In this document: piece by piece, positions 1-8,646 of the stretch
Numbering within the stretch: the stretch's first letter is position 1
How the letters are laid out: each line of letters begins with the position of its first letter
DNA from: JAJDFU01 sp964641965
GTDB lineage: Bacteria; Bacteroidota; Bacteroidia; Chitinophagales; Saprospiraceae
Direction of reading: 5' to 3'
DNA: 50,896 nucleotides
Assembly: GCA_964641965.1 (NCBI GenBank)
Contig: CAZXLD010000036.1
Span: 1 to 50,896, forward strand
Position numbers and translations under genes: made by a program
Notes under the pieces: generated by a model
Database searches by the model: none
The model's input: the letters and a program-made list of their open reading frames with translations, nothing else
Told to the model about the DNA's origin: nothing

Positions 1-291
1 GATGATCATTCTGCGATATAGGGATGATTGGCCATAAAATTTTTCAACATGCTCTTAGGTATTTAAACGTATATTTTTGTGGAACTGAGACATGGCCAGG
101 TAAACGAGGGTCAGGATGCTTTATTGGTTAATACCAAAACGACGGCTTGAAATGGAACATTCACGCCTTATACCCAATACAAGCCATCGCCTATTTTCAA
201 ATGTAGACGGAAGACCTTACCAGATTGGGCATAACCCATTCCCCCTTGAACAGAAAAGGGAAATGGGTGTGGTTCGCCAGACAAGTAGATT
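1..291. other. window edge, no gene recognised
   Basis: This stretch lies downstream of the minus-strand carbonic anhydrase gene. A plus-strand open frame of 74 codons begins at 116, but its translation is rich in Arg, resembles no family I know and runs antisense into the real gene's 3' end, so I do not call it. The only structure seen is the hairpin listed separately at 234-268. Confidence 0.5.
234..268 (-). terminator. hairpin downstream of the LCIB-type gene
   Basis: An inverted repeat with arms ACCCATTCCCC and GGGAAATGGGT (about 11 bp, one mismatch) encloses a loop of roughly 13 nt. It begins about 24 nt past the stop codon of the minus-strand gene ending at 292. It could end that transcript, but no T-run follows it in the minus direction, so a processing or mRNA-stability role is equally possible. 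Confidence 0.35.
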
Positions 292-1005
292 CTACAAATA
301 TCGTGTTCGGATGACTTCGAAATTCCGCACGGAGAAATAATCGTCGATACCGAAATCAGTATTGATTACAATACCACCGAGCAGCCCGATCTTATCTACT
401 TTAAACTCATTTTTTACTTCTCTTAAGTGTTCATGAAGCATTTTATCGATGAGCTCAAAGGTGCATTCTGTGATCTTTCTTTGGGGCGACTTGTCATTTA
501 CAATCTCCTCTCTTCTCGGGTGCAGCAGACTTTCCAAAAAGGATTGTTGATAATCCTTCTGCTTTATTTTAGGGGTATACGATTTGTCCTTAAACCGTTC
601 CAGGGCCAGCATGAGTGCACCACAGCAAGCACCTGCATTTTCTTGTCGAGGACGATACATCTTACCTACCTCGTTTTCCAGGGTGACCCCAATATGCGGA
701 CCGTAGAAAATAAAGGCAGTTCCATTATCCGGAATATGGTGGGCAAAGGCCGTCAAACCGGTGATGCCAGCGTAGGGTAATCCTCCCAATCCGCCTAAAA
801 AAAAGGGTCCCCAAACTACACTAAAAAAGGAGGTGGAAGGGATATTGATATCATCCGAACAAAGGCTGGTTGCCATAAGCATTTTGGAGATATCAATATC
901 ATGGCCATTTTGCAACAGCCCCAGGTAGCGTATGGAGGTATCCCGGGTATCGAGAGCGTCGGGATAGTTATCAAGTACAATTTTTTCAAATCTTTTTTGT
1001 AGCAT
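292..1005 (-). CDS. LCIB/LCIC-type beta-carbonic anhydrase
   Basis: This 237-residue protein matches the LCIB family, first known from algal CO2-concentrating systems and later shown to contain zinc beta-carbonic anhydrases in algae and bacteria. Family blocks seen are ATSLCSDDIN (46-54 region), GPFFLGGLGGLPYAG, FAHHIPDNGTAF and YGPHIG, then ACCGAL and the C-terminal GGIVINTD. Likely zinc ligands are Cys49, one of His89/His90 and Cys127 or Cys128, giving the Cys-His-Cys set known for the family. There is no signal peptide or membrane segment, so it should be cytosolic. It stands alone: no bicarbonate transporter or other carbon-concentrating gene is adjacent. Expected reaction is CO2 plus water to bicarbonate. 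Some family members are inactive, so activity is inferred and not certain. An overlapping frame at 816-1028 is a shadow. Confidence 0.85.
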   Translation of the reverse strand: MLQKRFEKIVLDNYPDALDTRDTSIRYLGLLQNGHDIDISKMLMATSLCSDDINIPSTSFFSVVWGPFFLGGLGGLPYAGITGLTAFAHHIPDNGTAFIFYGPHIGVTLENEVGKMYRPRQENAGACCGALMLALERFKDKSYTPKIKQKDYQQSFLESLLHPRREEIVNDKSPQRKITECTFELIDKMLHEHLREVKNEFKVDKIGLLGGIVINTDFGIDDYFSVRNFEVIRTRYL

Positions 1006-1268
1006 TCAGTTTGTATTTTTTTTTTCAAGATAGGAGGACAAAAAGGAAGGTACGCTATCTATATTGGCCTCTTACCCTGCTCGTCTTTACTAATAGCTTG
1101 TGAATTCAACCTGGATTCACCTGCCATGCATATAAAAATACTTGTTGACAGGTGTTTTCCAAAGGATTCCCATTCATCGCTTAGGATAGGATTTTATCCC
1201 GGCAATCTATAACAAGTTAAGATAGTTTTTAAAATAAGATTTCTGCTTTTTTATTTGCCTTCCACCTT

Positions 1269-1919
1269 CTATCGCTCACTCGCCTCCGGACGTACCATCA
1301 GTGATCCCCAGTGCATGAGGGTACCAATGCCAAATGCCCCGCCAATATTCGTCAAATCGTGATAGGCATCCATGACCGGGTTGGTGGCGAACAAAGCCTT
1401 ATGCGAGGGCCCGGTATGTGCAGCAATAGCCCATTCGGTTAGGCCTGTGTAGGATCCCCCTGGAGTGGCTATCTTCCCATTGCACCATGGTTGTTCGAGT
1501 ATCCAGTTATGGGTAGCCAGGCCATCTGCTCGTTCGTTAACAAAAGGTTCCCATTCACCCTCGGAATTGGCCCTGCCACGGCAACTCTGAATGACGAAAG
1601 CATACCCTCTCTCGGTGTACCGAAAGCCCTCATCGTCACCCCTACCATAGGGCGTGCGCTCCACAATCACGGGAAATGGTCCGGTACCTTCCGGGAGATA
1701 CACGTCCGTCGCCAGTTTAACACCGTCGTCCATAGGAACCATGACGTCACGCTCCACCCTGCTCGAGAAACTGCTAGGAGGCCAATGGTTCAACTCCTCT
1801 GTAGGGTTGCCGTAGATCTCGGGGGCATCAGCACTTAATCCGTAATTCCTGTGGATAGCTGAATGGCTGCTGAAGAGTAGCGTACACGCCACCAAGAATA
1901 AATAGCTATGTGTCTTCAT
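1269..1919 (-). pseudogene. truncated CocE/NonD-type S15 hydrolase
   Basis: The 216 residues match only the N-terminal part of secreted X-Pro dipeptidyl-peptidase/CocE-family alpha/beta hydrolases, normally about 550-650 residues. A signal peptide precedes the segment VMVPMDDGVKLATDVYLPEG and the oxyanion/nucleophile region; the nucleophile elbow GGSYTG (around residue 155) is intact. The protein then stops at TAG after GSLMVRPEASER. The Asp and His of the triad and the jelly-roll C-terminal domain are missing, and the 260 bases after the stop show no continuation in any frame. The gene therefore looks like a remnant left by a deletion or recombination, and the product should not be a working hydrolase. 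Codon use is otherwise normal, suggesting recent damage. Confidence 0.8.
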
Positions 1920-2089
1920 GATTTGGTATCTGATTACAAGGCCCTTTCCTTTTTTTAAATACTGTGGGCAGCCATCTGGCTACGGATATGGAACCGGAAT
2001 TATTTCTGGATCTAGGCTTAGCGAGATCTGAATATAACGTTAATCCATTCCCTATTCAAGCTGATAGGAGCCCATTTAAATCGACAATT

Positions 2090-2950
2090 CTATACCCGTA
2101 TCGCTCCCTTTACCGCCGGATAATACGATCGGCCAAATACATTCAAATGAACCAGCAAATAATACAACTGAAAAATGGGAAGCCGTTCTTCCCATCCTGC
2201 ATGTACGGGGTATTCTTCCTGATACGCATCATAGAAGTCTTGATCAAAGCCTCCGAATAAACGGGTTAGTGCCAGGTCGGCTTCTCGATGGGAAAACGCG
2301 ACTGCCGGATCAATAAGATAAGGAACCCCCTCCGGCCCGATCAGATAATTACCATTCCAGAGGTCCCCATGGATGAGGGCTGGGGGTTCTTCGGGAATTA
2401 GGGACGGAAGTAGTTTGCCCAGTGCTTCCAATTGCTCGCCGTCTGCAGCCGTCATCAGTCCTTTCCCGGAGGCCAATTGGAATTGCGGCCAAAGGCGCTC
2501 CTGAAAATAAAAATTGGCAAAAGCAGGATATTGCTGATTGGATTGGGGTAGGGGGCCGATAAAATTCGGATGATCCAATCCAAAGGTCGAATGTGAAGCT
2601 CGATGCATACGAGCTAAGCCCCTGCCTAACCTTTCTGTCGATGTGGAATTAGGGCGTCCGGATGGAATAAATTCCAGGATCAAAAAGGCATAAGCTCCTG
2701 CCTGGCCCACTCCCAAGCGTTTGGGAATGGATAGGGTTCGGGTCTGGTCCAATAGGTCTAAGCCTTTGGCTTCGCTCTTGAACATGGCCAGCGCCTGGGC
2801 GATCGTATTGGTTTTAACAAAAAATGGCCCCTTGGCTGTATCCAGGTGAAAAGCTTGATGAATATCTCCCCCGGTCAGGCGGCGGGCCTGCCGGATCTCC
2901 GAATTCAGGAAAGCAGCCAGCGGATCAACCAGCTGCTCGGGTAACGCCAT
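2090..2950 (-). CDS. fructosamine/ketosamine-3-kinase family protein
   Basis: This 286-residue protein belongs to the fructosamine kinase family (aminoglycoside-phosphotransferase fold), which phosphorylates sugar adducts on amines and so helps remove glycation damage. Seen motifs are the ATP-binding lysine in FFVKTN (Lys46), the catalytic loop HGDLWNGN (Asp196, Asn201) and the metal-binding LIDPAV (Asp214). Length matches the family and there is no signal peptide, so it is cytosolic. The ATG overlaps the stop codon of the LytTR regulator gene (TAATG), so it is the third gene of a kinase-regulator operon and is probably translationally coupled. No substrate can be inferred from the context; link to the two-component pair is positional only. 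Confidence 0.85.
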   Translation of the reverse strand: MALPEQLVDPLAAFLNSEIRQARRLTGGDIHQAFHLDTAKGPFFVKTNTIAQALAMFKSEAKGLDLLDQTRTLSIPKRLGVGQAGAYAFLILEFIPSGRPNSTSTERLGRGLARMHRASHSTFGLDHPNFIGPLPQSNQQYPAFANFYFQERLWPQFQLASGKGLMTAADGEQLEALGKLLPSLIPEEPPALIHGDLWNGNYLIGPEGVPYLIDPAVAFSHREADLALTRLFGGFDQDFYDAYQEEYPVHAGWEERLPIFQLYYLLVHLNVFGRSYYPAVKGAIRV

Positions 2951-3690
2951 TAGAGTTTATTCCGGTTTACGATAGTTAGCAATTCGTCCCGATAATTCTT
3001 ACCTACAGGCAAATGCTTGGTCTGGCCTTTTTCCGTAACCTCCACCATGTTGCCGACTACAGCTTCGATCTTGTTTAGATTGACGATGTAAGACCGATGA
3101 ATACGCATGAAGATATCCTCCGGCAACTTGGCTTCCAGGCTTTTCATGGTCTGGAGCGTGATAACCCGGGTCGTATCCATACGAATGATCACATAATCCT
3201 TCAGGCCTTCGATGTATATAATATCTTCATATTTGACCTTGACCAGTTTCTTGTCGGCTTTGACGAAAATGAAGTCGGGTTCATCATCTGCCGCCGGGGC
3301 TGAATCGGATTTAGCTGCGTCGGCTTCCTTCCGCAGTTCCAGCTGATCCATGGCTTTGTTGACGGCTTTCATAAACCGCTCCAGAGAAATGGGTTTCAAA
3401 AGGTAGTCCAAGGCATTCAGCTCAAATCCTTCCACCGCAAAATTAGGGTAGGCAGTGGTGAATACTACCAAAGGCGGCCGAACTAATGTTTTCAGGAAGT
3501 CCGTCCCTGTCAATTGAGGCATTTGGATATCCAGAAACATAAGGTCAATCTCATTTTTCTTTAAGGCCTCATTCGCTTCCAGGGCATTATTGCACTTGGC
3601 TACAATGTTTAACTCCGGCACTTTCGCGATGTAGGTCTCCAATACGTCCTGAGCCAGGGGCTCATCATCAACAATGATTACATTGATCAT
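2950..3690 (-). CDS. LytTR-type response regulator
   Basis: A 246-residue response regulator with an N-terminal receiver domain (acidic pair in IIVDDE, phospho-acceptor Asp54 in FLDIQMP, Thr in FTTAYP, Lys in YLLKPIS) and a C-terminal LytTR DNA-binding domain (about 140-245, with FIFVKADKKLVKVKYEDI and IHRSYIVN). I place the start at 3690 because the receiver fold begins with MINVIIVDDE; an upstream in-frame ATG at 3768 would add 26 non-conserved residues lying inside the kinase gene. It sits 46 nt after the LytS-type kinase gene, its presumed partner, and overlaps the next gene by one base. The DNA target cannot be read from the sequence. Confidence 0.93.
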   Translation of the reverse strand: MINVIIVDDEPLAQDVLETYIAKVPELNIVAKCNNALEANEALKKNEIDLMFLDIQMPQLTGTDFLKTLVRPPLVVFTTAYPNFAVEGFELNALDYLLKPISLERFMKAVNKAMDQLELRKEADAAKSDSAPAADDEPDFIFVKADKKLVKVKYEDIIYIEGLKDYVIIRMDTTRVITLQTMKSLEAKLPEDIFMRIHRSYIVNLNKIEAVVGNMVEVTEKGQTKHLPVGKNYRDELLTIVNRNKL

Positions 3691-3736
3691 TTTACGGTAT
3701 TTTTTAAGCGTATAGTGTGTATCAATCTCCCATACT

Positions 3737-4855
3737 TCAATTTCTATCCCTCCCTTCCTTTCTTCCATTCAGCCGAATCTCCAAATTTACGGCATACGAT
3801 TTGGGGTTATCGGCAATAGTGAGTTCATATTGGTCCGGATAAAGCAAGTCCAGTCGCCGTTTTACATTCACCAAGCCAATCCCCCCGCTCCTTCGGCTAC
3901 CGGTTCTGGGTGTCGTATCCGATTTACTGTTTTCAATGAAAAAGTGAATCTCCTGGTCTTCTACTTGTAGAAAAATATTGACAAACCCTTCTGTAATCTC
4001 GTTGTTGAGGCCATGTTTAAAGCTGTTTTCCAGGAATGGAATAAACATGAGTGGAGCAATTTGCTGATCGTCAATAGATCCTTGCACTTCGAAATTGATG
4101 GATACGTTTTTACCCTGCCGCAACCCCTCCAGGTCCAGGTAATTGCGAATGTAATTGACCTCTTTTCGCAGCGGCACCCACTTCTCATTGCATTCGTAGA
4201 GCATATAGCGCATCATTTCCGAGAGCTTGATCACGATCTCAGGCGCTTGATCGGATTTTTTCAGGGTCAGTGCGTAGAGGTTATTCAGCGTGTTGAATAG
4301 AAAATGCGGATTGATCTGGCTTTTCAGGAACCGCAGTTCGGACTGCATGGTCTGCGTTTGCAGGTCTTGCCGCTCCCGCTGATGCCGAACCCAATCACCC
4401 GTTATCCGGACCAGGGTGGCTGATCCGCCCACAAAAAACATGACCAGGAAATGCCAGAATTGATTGGCCAACAGGTTTTGCTGGAACTCCGGCATGCCCG
4501 AAAACTTGAAGAAAAATACAATCAGCTTTAGCGGCGTAATGATCACGGCACTCAGGACCAGAAGTAAAGCATAGATGCCAAACTTCTTCTGCGTCAGGTA
4601 ATTGGGAATGAGGTACTGGAGATTAAAGTAGACGATAACCGCAAAGAAAAAGATATTGATCAGCTCATTGCTTAAAGTAAACCACAACCCATTCTCCGTG
4701 CCTTCCACAAGCACAAGGATCAACAATACGACTATCCAAAGGAGGACGTGGTAGATCCTGCGGTTCAAGAAAAGCCGTACCATTCGACGCGGCCATTCCC
4801 GTTCCAGCCAGGAGGAAGAGCGTAAGCTATCAGTATGATCGATGCTGGTATTCAT
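3737..4855 (-). CDS. LytS/YehU-type sensor histidine kinase
   Basis: A 372-residue membrane kinase. About four hydrophobic segments occupy residues 35-150, followed by a short coiled coil and the His_kinase domain with QINPHFLFNTLN (phospho-acceptor His184). The ATP-binding part carries the N-box-like FLENSFKHGL and the glycine stretch GIGLVNVKRR. There is no recognisable extracellular sensor domain, so any signal is probably sensed within or near the membrane. It is the first gene of a three-gene unit with the LytTR regulator and the kinase-like protein downstream. This kinase/LytTR arrangement is very common in Bacteroidota. Its signal is unknown. Confidence 0.93.
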   Translation of the reverse strand: MNTSIDHTDSLRSSSWLEREWPRRMVRLFLNRRIYHVLLWIVVLLILVLVEGTENGLWFTLSNELINIFFFAVIVYFNLQYLIPNYLTQKKFGIYALLLVLSAVIITPLKLIVFFFKFSGMPEFQQNLLANQFWHFLVMFFVGGSATLVRITGDWVRHQRERQDLQTQTMQSELRFLKSQINPHFLFNTLNNLYALTLKKSDQAPEIVIKLSEMMRYMLYECNEKWVPLRKEVNYIRNYLDLEGLRQGKNVSINFEVQGSIDDQQIAPLMFIPFLENSFKHGLNNEITEGFVNIFLQVEDQEIHFFIENSKSDTTPRTGSRRSGGIGLVNVKRRLDLLYPDQYELTIADNPKSYAVNLEIRLNGRKEGRDRN

Positions 4856-5391
4856 TCCGTATCACAAAAGAAAAGACCTGATCTGGAAAATAGGAAAGTT
4901 TTAGATAAACTGGGGCATATAGGAGATTGGGTAGCAAGGGAATTGGCTTTTGGGATTAAAGTAAGTAGCTAAGGTCAAACCCTTAGCCCGAGATTTCTTT
5001 TATATTTCATAAAGGTGACTTGTATCGAATCCCAGCTATAATACGGAGTTAAAAATAAAACAGCCTGCGACATTCCAATTTCATGCGGTATAAATTGGCG
5101 CTTATCAGCCAGCCGGCGCACCTACTTACGGTAGACAGACATTCGGCCGATCCGCGATGCCCAAGGCTAGGGGCGGCTGAAATTCCTGCTGGGGCTACCG
5201 ACTGGATGCCGGAGATCAATTTTCATGATTTTCCGCCCGGCGATTAAAAATTGTTGGAATGTCCGGCGACTAAAGGTCATCGGAACTGCCTTCTTACTCG
5301 AATCTTATACAACCTCTTCCTCCTTTTCGGGTTTTAATGAGACGACTTAGCGATGGAGACAATCATTTGAAGTCCCAAAACTCCAATTATC
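4856..5391. other. intergenic region upstream of folE
   Basis: This 536-base spacer has no convincing gene. The left part (4856-5060) is AT-rich; the middle (5065-5270) is much more GC-rich and holds the inverted-repeat element annotated separately; the right part leads into folE. Short open frames in the GC-rich part encode nothing I recognise. Confidence 0.6.
5069..5263. repeat. 195-bp element bounded by 10-bp inverted repeats
   Basis: The perfect inverted repeats GACATTCCAA (5069-5078) and TTGGAATGTC (5254-5263) bound a segment that is clearly richer in G+C than its flanks. Similar words (AATTTCATG and AATTTTCATG) also recur just inside each end. The layout resembles a miniature inverted-repeat element or a structured non-coding RNA. 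I see no transposase gene and no clean target-site duplication, so the class is undecided. Confidence 0.4.
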
Positions 5392-5982
5392 ATGGCCGAC
5401 CTACCCAAAGCACAAGTATATACGGCAGCCGAGATCAGCAAGCACTATCAAGAGATTCTGAAAGGATTAGGGGAGGATCCCAACCGGGAAGGCCTTTCCA
5501 AAACACCGGAACGCGCTGCCAAAGCCATGCAATTCCTGACGCAAGGTTATCAGCAAAATGCAGAGGAGATCTTGCTATCCGCTATGTTTCAGGAGGATTA
5601 CAGTGAAATGGTTATTGTAAAGGACATTGAGCTCTATTCCCTTTGTGAGCACCACATCCTGCCCTTCTTTGGCAAAGCGCATATCGCCTATATTCCCAAT
5701 GGATATATCGTCGGATTGAGCAAGCTTCCGCGCGTGGTCGATGTATTTGCCCGCCGCCTACAGGTGCAAGAACGTCTGACCGATCAAATCTTGAAGTGTA
5801 TTGACCAGACGCTCAATCCACTGGGCGTGGCGATAGTGGTCGAAGCCATGCACATGTGTATGATGATGCGTGGGGTTCAAAAACAAAATTCCGTTACTAC
5901 TACCTCTGCCTTTACCGGTGCTTTTCAGCGCGAAGAGACCCGCAATGAATTCCTGCGCTTAATCGGGACGAAATTGCACTAA
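5392..5982 (+). CDS. folE: GTP cyclohydrolase I
   Basis: FolE converts GTP to 7,8-dihydroneopterin triphosphate, the first step towards folate, other pterins and queuosine precursors. The 196-residue protein has the full catalytic domain. Zinc ligands Cys85 and His88 are in SLCEHHILPF and Cys156 is in MHMCMMMRG; the family segment VGLSKLPRVVDVFARRLQVQERLT is intact, as is the C-terminal TTSAFTGAF. Length fits the short bacterial form. An overlapping frame from 5337 is a shadow. The gene is followed by fabD but with its own promoter between, so the two are probably not strictly co-transcribed. Confidence 0.97.
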   Translation: MADLPKAQVYTAAEISKHYQEILKGLGEDPNREGLSKTPERAAKAMQFLTQGYQQNAEEILLSAMFQEDYSEMVIVKDIELYSLCEHHILPFFGKAHIAYIPNGYIVGLSKLPRVVDVFARRLQVQERLTDQILKCIDQTLNPLGVAIVVEAMHMCMMMRGVQKQNSVTTTSAFTGAFQREETRNEFLRLIGTKLH

Positions 5983-6105
5983 CGTGCCGCCGGCCGGCTG
6001 CTACTCGGGTAGAACTGGTTCCCTTCGATCGTCTGGAAGGTGTTTGGGGTCGCGGATAGTTCCCGAACGGCGGGGAGTTCCTCCCCCAAGTCCCCTCAAA
6101 ACCCG

Positions 6106-6113
6106 TACCTTCG
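6106..6113 (+). promoter_or_regulatory. -7 box upstream of fabD
   Basis: TACCTTCG fits the Bacteroidota -7 consensus TAnnTTTG with one change and lies 28 nt before the fabD ATG at 6142. No clear TTTG was found at the -33 position. Its place downstream of the in-frame ATG at 6040 argues for the later fabD start. Confidence 0.45.
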
Positions 6114-6141
6114 CTCAAACGAAAAAAAACCAACGCTTACG

Positions 6142-7032
6142 ATGCACGCATATGTTTTTCCAGGCCAAGCCTCTCAATTTGAAGGCATGGGCAAAGACCT
6201 TTATGAAACGGCTGGCTTGGCCAAAGAGCTGTTCGAACAAGCTAATGACCTGCTGGGCTTTCGGATTTCCGATGTGATGTTCGAAGGCACAGCCGAAGCG
6301 CTTAAAGAAACACGAGTTACCCAGCCTGCCGTTTTTCTGCACTCCATCGTAACTGCCCAGCTGGCAGGAGATACTTTTCAGCCCGATGCAGTAGCCGGCC
6401 ATTCGCTTGGGGAGTTTTCGGCTTTGGTGGCAGCTGGTGCCCTTTCTTTTGAATCCGGACTGTTGCTGGTGAAACAACGGGCCGAGGCTATGCAACGCGC
6501 TTGTGAGATCAATCCCGGTACGATGGCGGCGATAATTGGCTTGGACGATGCCATTGTGGAGGAAGTCTGTGCCCGGATAGATGAGGTGGTAATCCCGGCT
6601 AACTATAATTGCCCTGGCCAATTGGTTATATCAGGATCCATTCCCGGAGTAGAAAAAGCGGTGGAACAACTTAAGGAAAAGGGAGCCAAGATGGCGGTTA
6701 TGCTGGCCGTGGGAGGTGCATTTCATTCTCCATTGATGCAGCCGGCGCAAGAAGATTTACAGGCCGCTATTGAACAAGCCGCATTCAAAACTCCCAAGTG
6801 CCCTATTTATCAAAATGTTAATGGCCTTCCCTCTACCGAACCGGAAACGATCAAAAAGCATCTTATAGCACAGTTGACTTCTCCTGTTCGGTGGACCACG
6901 ACCATGCAAAATATGATCGCAGATGGCGTGACCGAATTTGTAGAGGTGGGAGGTAATGGAAAAACCTTGAGAGGCTTTGTACGCAAGGTGGATAAACAGT
7001 TTCCAACCCGCACCCTGGCTGTGACGGAATAG
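6142..7032 (+). CDS. fabD: malonyl-CoA:ACP transacylase
   Basis: FabD loads malonyl groups onto acyl carrier protein for fatty-acid synthesis in the cytosol. The 296-residue protein begins with the family start YVFPGQASQFEGMGKDL. The nucleophile elbow is AGHSLGEFSAL (Ser88), the substrate-binding arginine is in KQRAEAMQ, and the catalytic histidine is in GGAFHSPLM (His195). I chose ATG 6142 over 6040 because the 34 extra residues are not conserved and the probable promoter lies between them. No other fab genes are adjacent. yqgE follows after 143 nt. Confidence 0.97.
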   Translation: MHAYVFPGQASQFEGMGKDLYETAGLAKELFEQANDLLGFRISDVMFEGTAEALKETRVTQPAVFLHSIVTAQLAGDTFQPDAVAGHSLGEFSALVAAGALSFESGLLLVKQRAEAMQRACEINPGTMAAIIGLDDAIVEEVCARIDEVVIPANYNCPGQLVISGSIPGVEKAVEQLKEKGAKMAVMLAVGGAFHSPLMQPAQEDLQAAIEQAAFKTPKCPIYQNVNGLPSTEPETIKKHLIAQLTSPVRWTTTMQNMIADGVTEFVEVGGNGKTLRGFVRKVDKQFPTRTLAVTE

Positions 7033-7175
7033 GAGAATTGATTAAATTCAAATCCGGTTGCATCTCTTGAAGTTGTGGTCGAATGCGAATGAGAAAAGAT
7101 ATAGTTAAGGCTAGAAGCCTTATTATCAACTAATTGGACAAATCAACCCCCAAGTGATTAACCCAAAAGAGTCAA

Positions 7176-7733
7176 ATGGTACAAAGTCAGGTTAGCAGTG
7201 GAAAGGTTCTTCTTGCCGAACCCTTTATGCTAGATCCCAACTTCAAGCGTTCTACGGTATTACTTTGTGAGCACAACGATCAAGGTAGCCTGGGTTTTAT
7301 TTTGAATAAGCCATTGGAGGTTCAGTTAGCAGAATTAATCACAGATTTTCCTGAGTTTCAGACAGAAGTATTTTTTGGGGGGCCTGTTCAAACCGATACC
7401 ATTCATTACCTGCATAATCTGGGGAATCTTCTGGAGGATAGCATTCCCGTTTGCACCGGTGTTTTTTGGGGGGGTGACTTCGAAAAGTTAAAATTCCTGA
7501 TTGCTTCCCAACTGGTTAAATCGGAGCAGATCCGGTTTTTCATAGGTTATTCCGGATGGTCGGAGGGGCAGCTCCACGACGAGATGGAATTCGGCAGCTG
7601 GATCTTGGCTGATATGCACGCCAATTATTTATTCAAATCCCAACCGGCAGATCTTTGGCGACAGGTTATGTTTAATAAAGGCAGAAACTACACGGTGATA
7701 TCTGAAATGCCTGAGGATGTAAGCCTGAATTAG
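7176..7733 (+). CDS. yqgE: YqgE/AlgH family protein
   Basis: A 185-residue cytosolic protein of the YqgE/AlgH (DUF179) family. Family features are the N-terminal GKVLLAEPFMLDPNFKRSTVLLCEH, the GSLGFILNKPL segment, FFGGPVQTDTIHYLH, and FIGYSGWSEGQLHDE. Structures of relatives are known but the biochemical role is not settled; AlgH was named for an effect on alginate gene expression in Pseudomonas. Length is normal. The context (downstream of fabD, convergent with a membrane-anchored unknown) gives no functional hint. Confidence 0.93.
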   Translation: MVQSQVSSGKVLLAEPFMLDPNFKRSTVLLCEHNDQGSLGFILNKPLEVQLAELITDFPEFQTEVFFGGPVQTDTIHYLHNLGNLLEDSIPVCTGVFWGGDFEKLKFLIASQLVKSEQIRFFIGYSGWSEGQLHDEMEFGSWILADMHANYLFKSQPADLWRQVMFNKGRNYTVISEMPEDVSLN

Positions 7734-7903
7734 ATGGGTGGACGATAGTAGGTCGAGGGTATTTAGTATATGGTAGAAAGTAGAACAGAGCAGATCAGAA
7801 TCTTTCATCTTTTACCATTCTTCTTCTCATTTAGGATCCAATCCAATTTCGTCATCTGATATTGAATGGTCATAAAGTAGAGCATCTGATGTAGCCTACT
7901 TGT

Positions 7904-8629
7904 TCAATCTTCCGGAATCCGATGCACCACTTCTCCATTAGTATCATAAAAAAGAAGCTGGGCTTTACCATCCGCATCCACTTTTGCAACTAATCGGCTT
8001 CTGCCTTGTGAATCCAACAATTCCAACAGGGACGAATCATCGCGGAGCTTACCTAAAAATAAGCGACGAGTAGTAATTAAATTGGCTTTTCGCAATTCCT
8101 TAAACGCCTGTTTTCGTTGGTTTTGATTTGAAATAGCCCTCACTGAATCGATCTTGGCTATCATTTCCTCTACTGGAATTGTGGGTTGTTGCCACATTTC
8201 GATTCCTGTCATATATCGACCATTGTCGCCCTCCAAATGGCGAAATCCCATCGTCTGGTCTCCCCGAACTTTGTCCCAGGTCAATGAACCGAAGTGGCTA
8301 CTGTCCCCATTGGCACCATAAATAAGGCCGCCCATTTCGTCGCCGAGTTGATTGAAAAAAAGAATTCCAGGTGGACGTGGATAATCACGTTCGATAATCT
8401 TCCCGTTGGAAATACCAGGGTGCTGTCGGGCTTGGTTGGAAATGACCATTTTCAATTGGCCGTCCTTTTCCACAATATTGATGCGCTCCACATCAATTTC
8501 TTCGAATTTGTTGCCCTTTTCGACAACAGTAAAAGCGGTAATAAATAAGAAAAGGAGAAGGAGTGTGGAGGCAAAAGCATAGACCTTCAGAAAGCGGATC
8601 TCTCGCTTCATTTCGTGTAAAGCAGTCAT
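7904..8629 (-). CDS. membrane-anchored protein of unknown function
   Basis: A 241-residue protein I cannot assign. Residues 1-10 are charged, residues 14-36 form one strongly hydrophobic segment (VYAFASTLLLLFLFITAF), and the rest is hydrophilic and probably periplasmic. The C-terminal part has repeated short beta-strand-like phrases, for example LLELLDSQGRSRLVAKVDADGKAQ, after a Lys/Arg-rich helical stretch. No lipobox or enzymatic motif is visible. It lies 81 nt downstream of the M23 peptidase gene on the same strand, with a 19-bp palindrome in front, so it may have its own promoter. Confidence 0.75.
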   Translation of the reverse strand: MTALHEMKREIRFLKVYAFASTLLLLFLFITAFTVVEKGNKFEEIDVERINIVEKDGQLKMVISNQARQHPGISNGKIIERDYPRPPGILFFNQLGDEMGGLIYGANGDSSHFGSLTWDKVRGDQTMGFRHLEGDNGRYMTGIEMWQQPTIPVEEMIAKIDSVRAISNQNQRKQAFKELRKANLITTRRLFLGKLRDDSSLLELLDSQGRSRLVAKVDADGKAQLLFYDTNGEVVHRIPED

Positions 8630-8646
8630 GATGTCGGGTTTGATTT

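Noticed and set aside
116..340. 74-residue plus-strand open frame
   Set aside because: It runs antisense to the end of the carbonic anhydrase gene, has no recognisable family, and is composed of Arg-rich low-quality sequence, so it is most likely a shadow.
4856..5391. tRNA or small regulatory RNA in the folE upstream spacer
   Set aside because: No cloverleaf or known conserved RNA core could be seen; only the inverted-repeat element remains and is listed as such.
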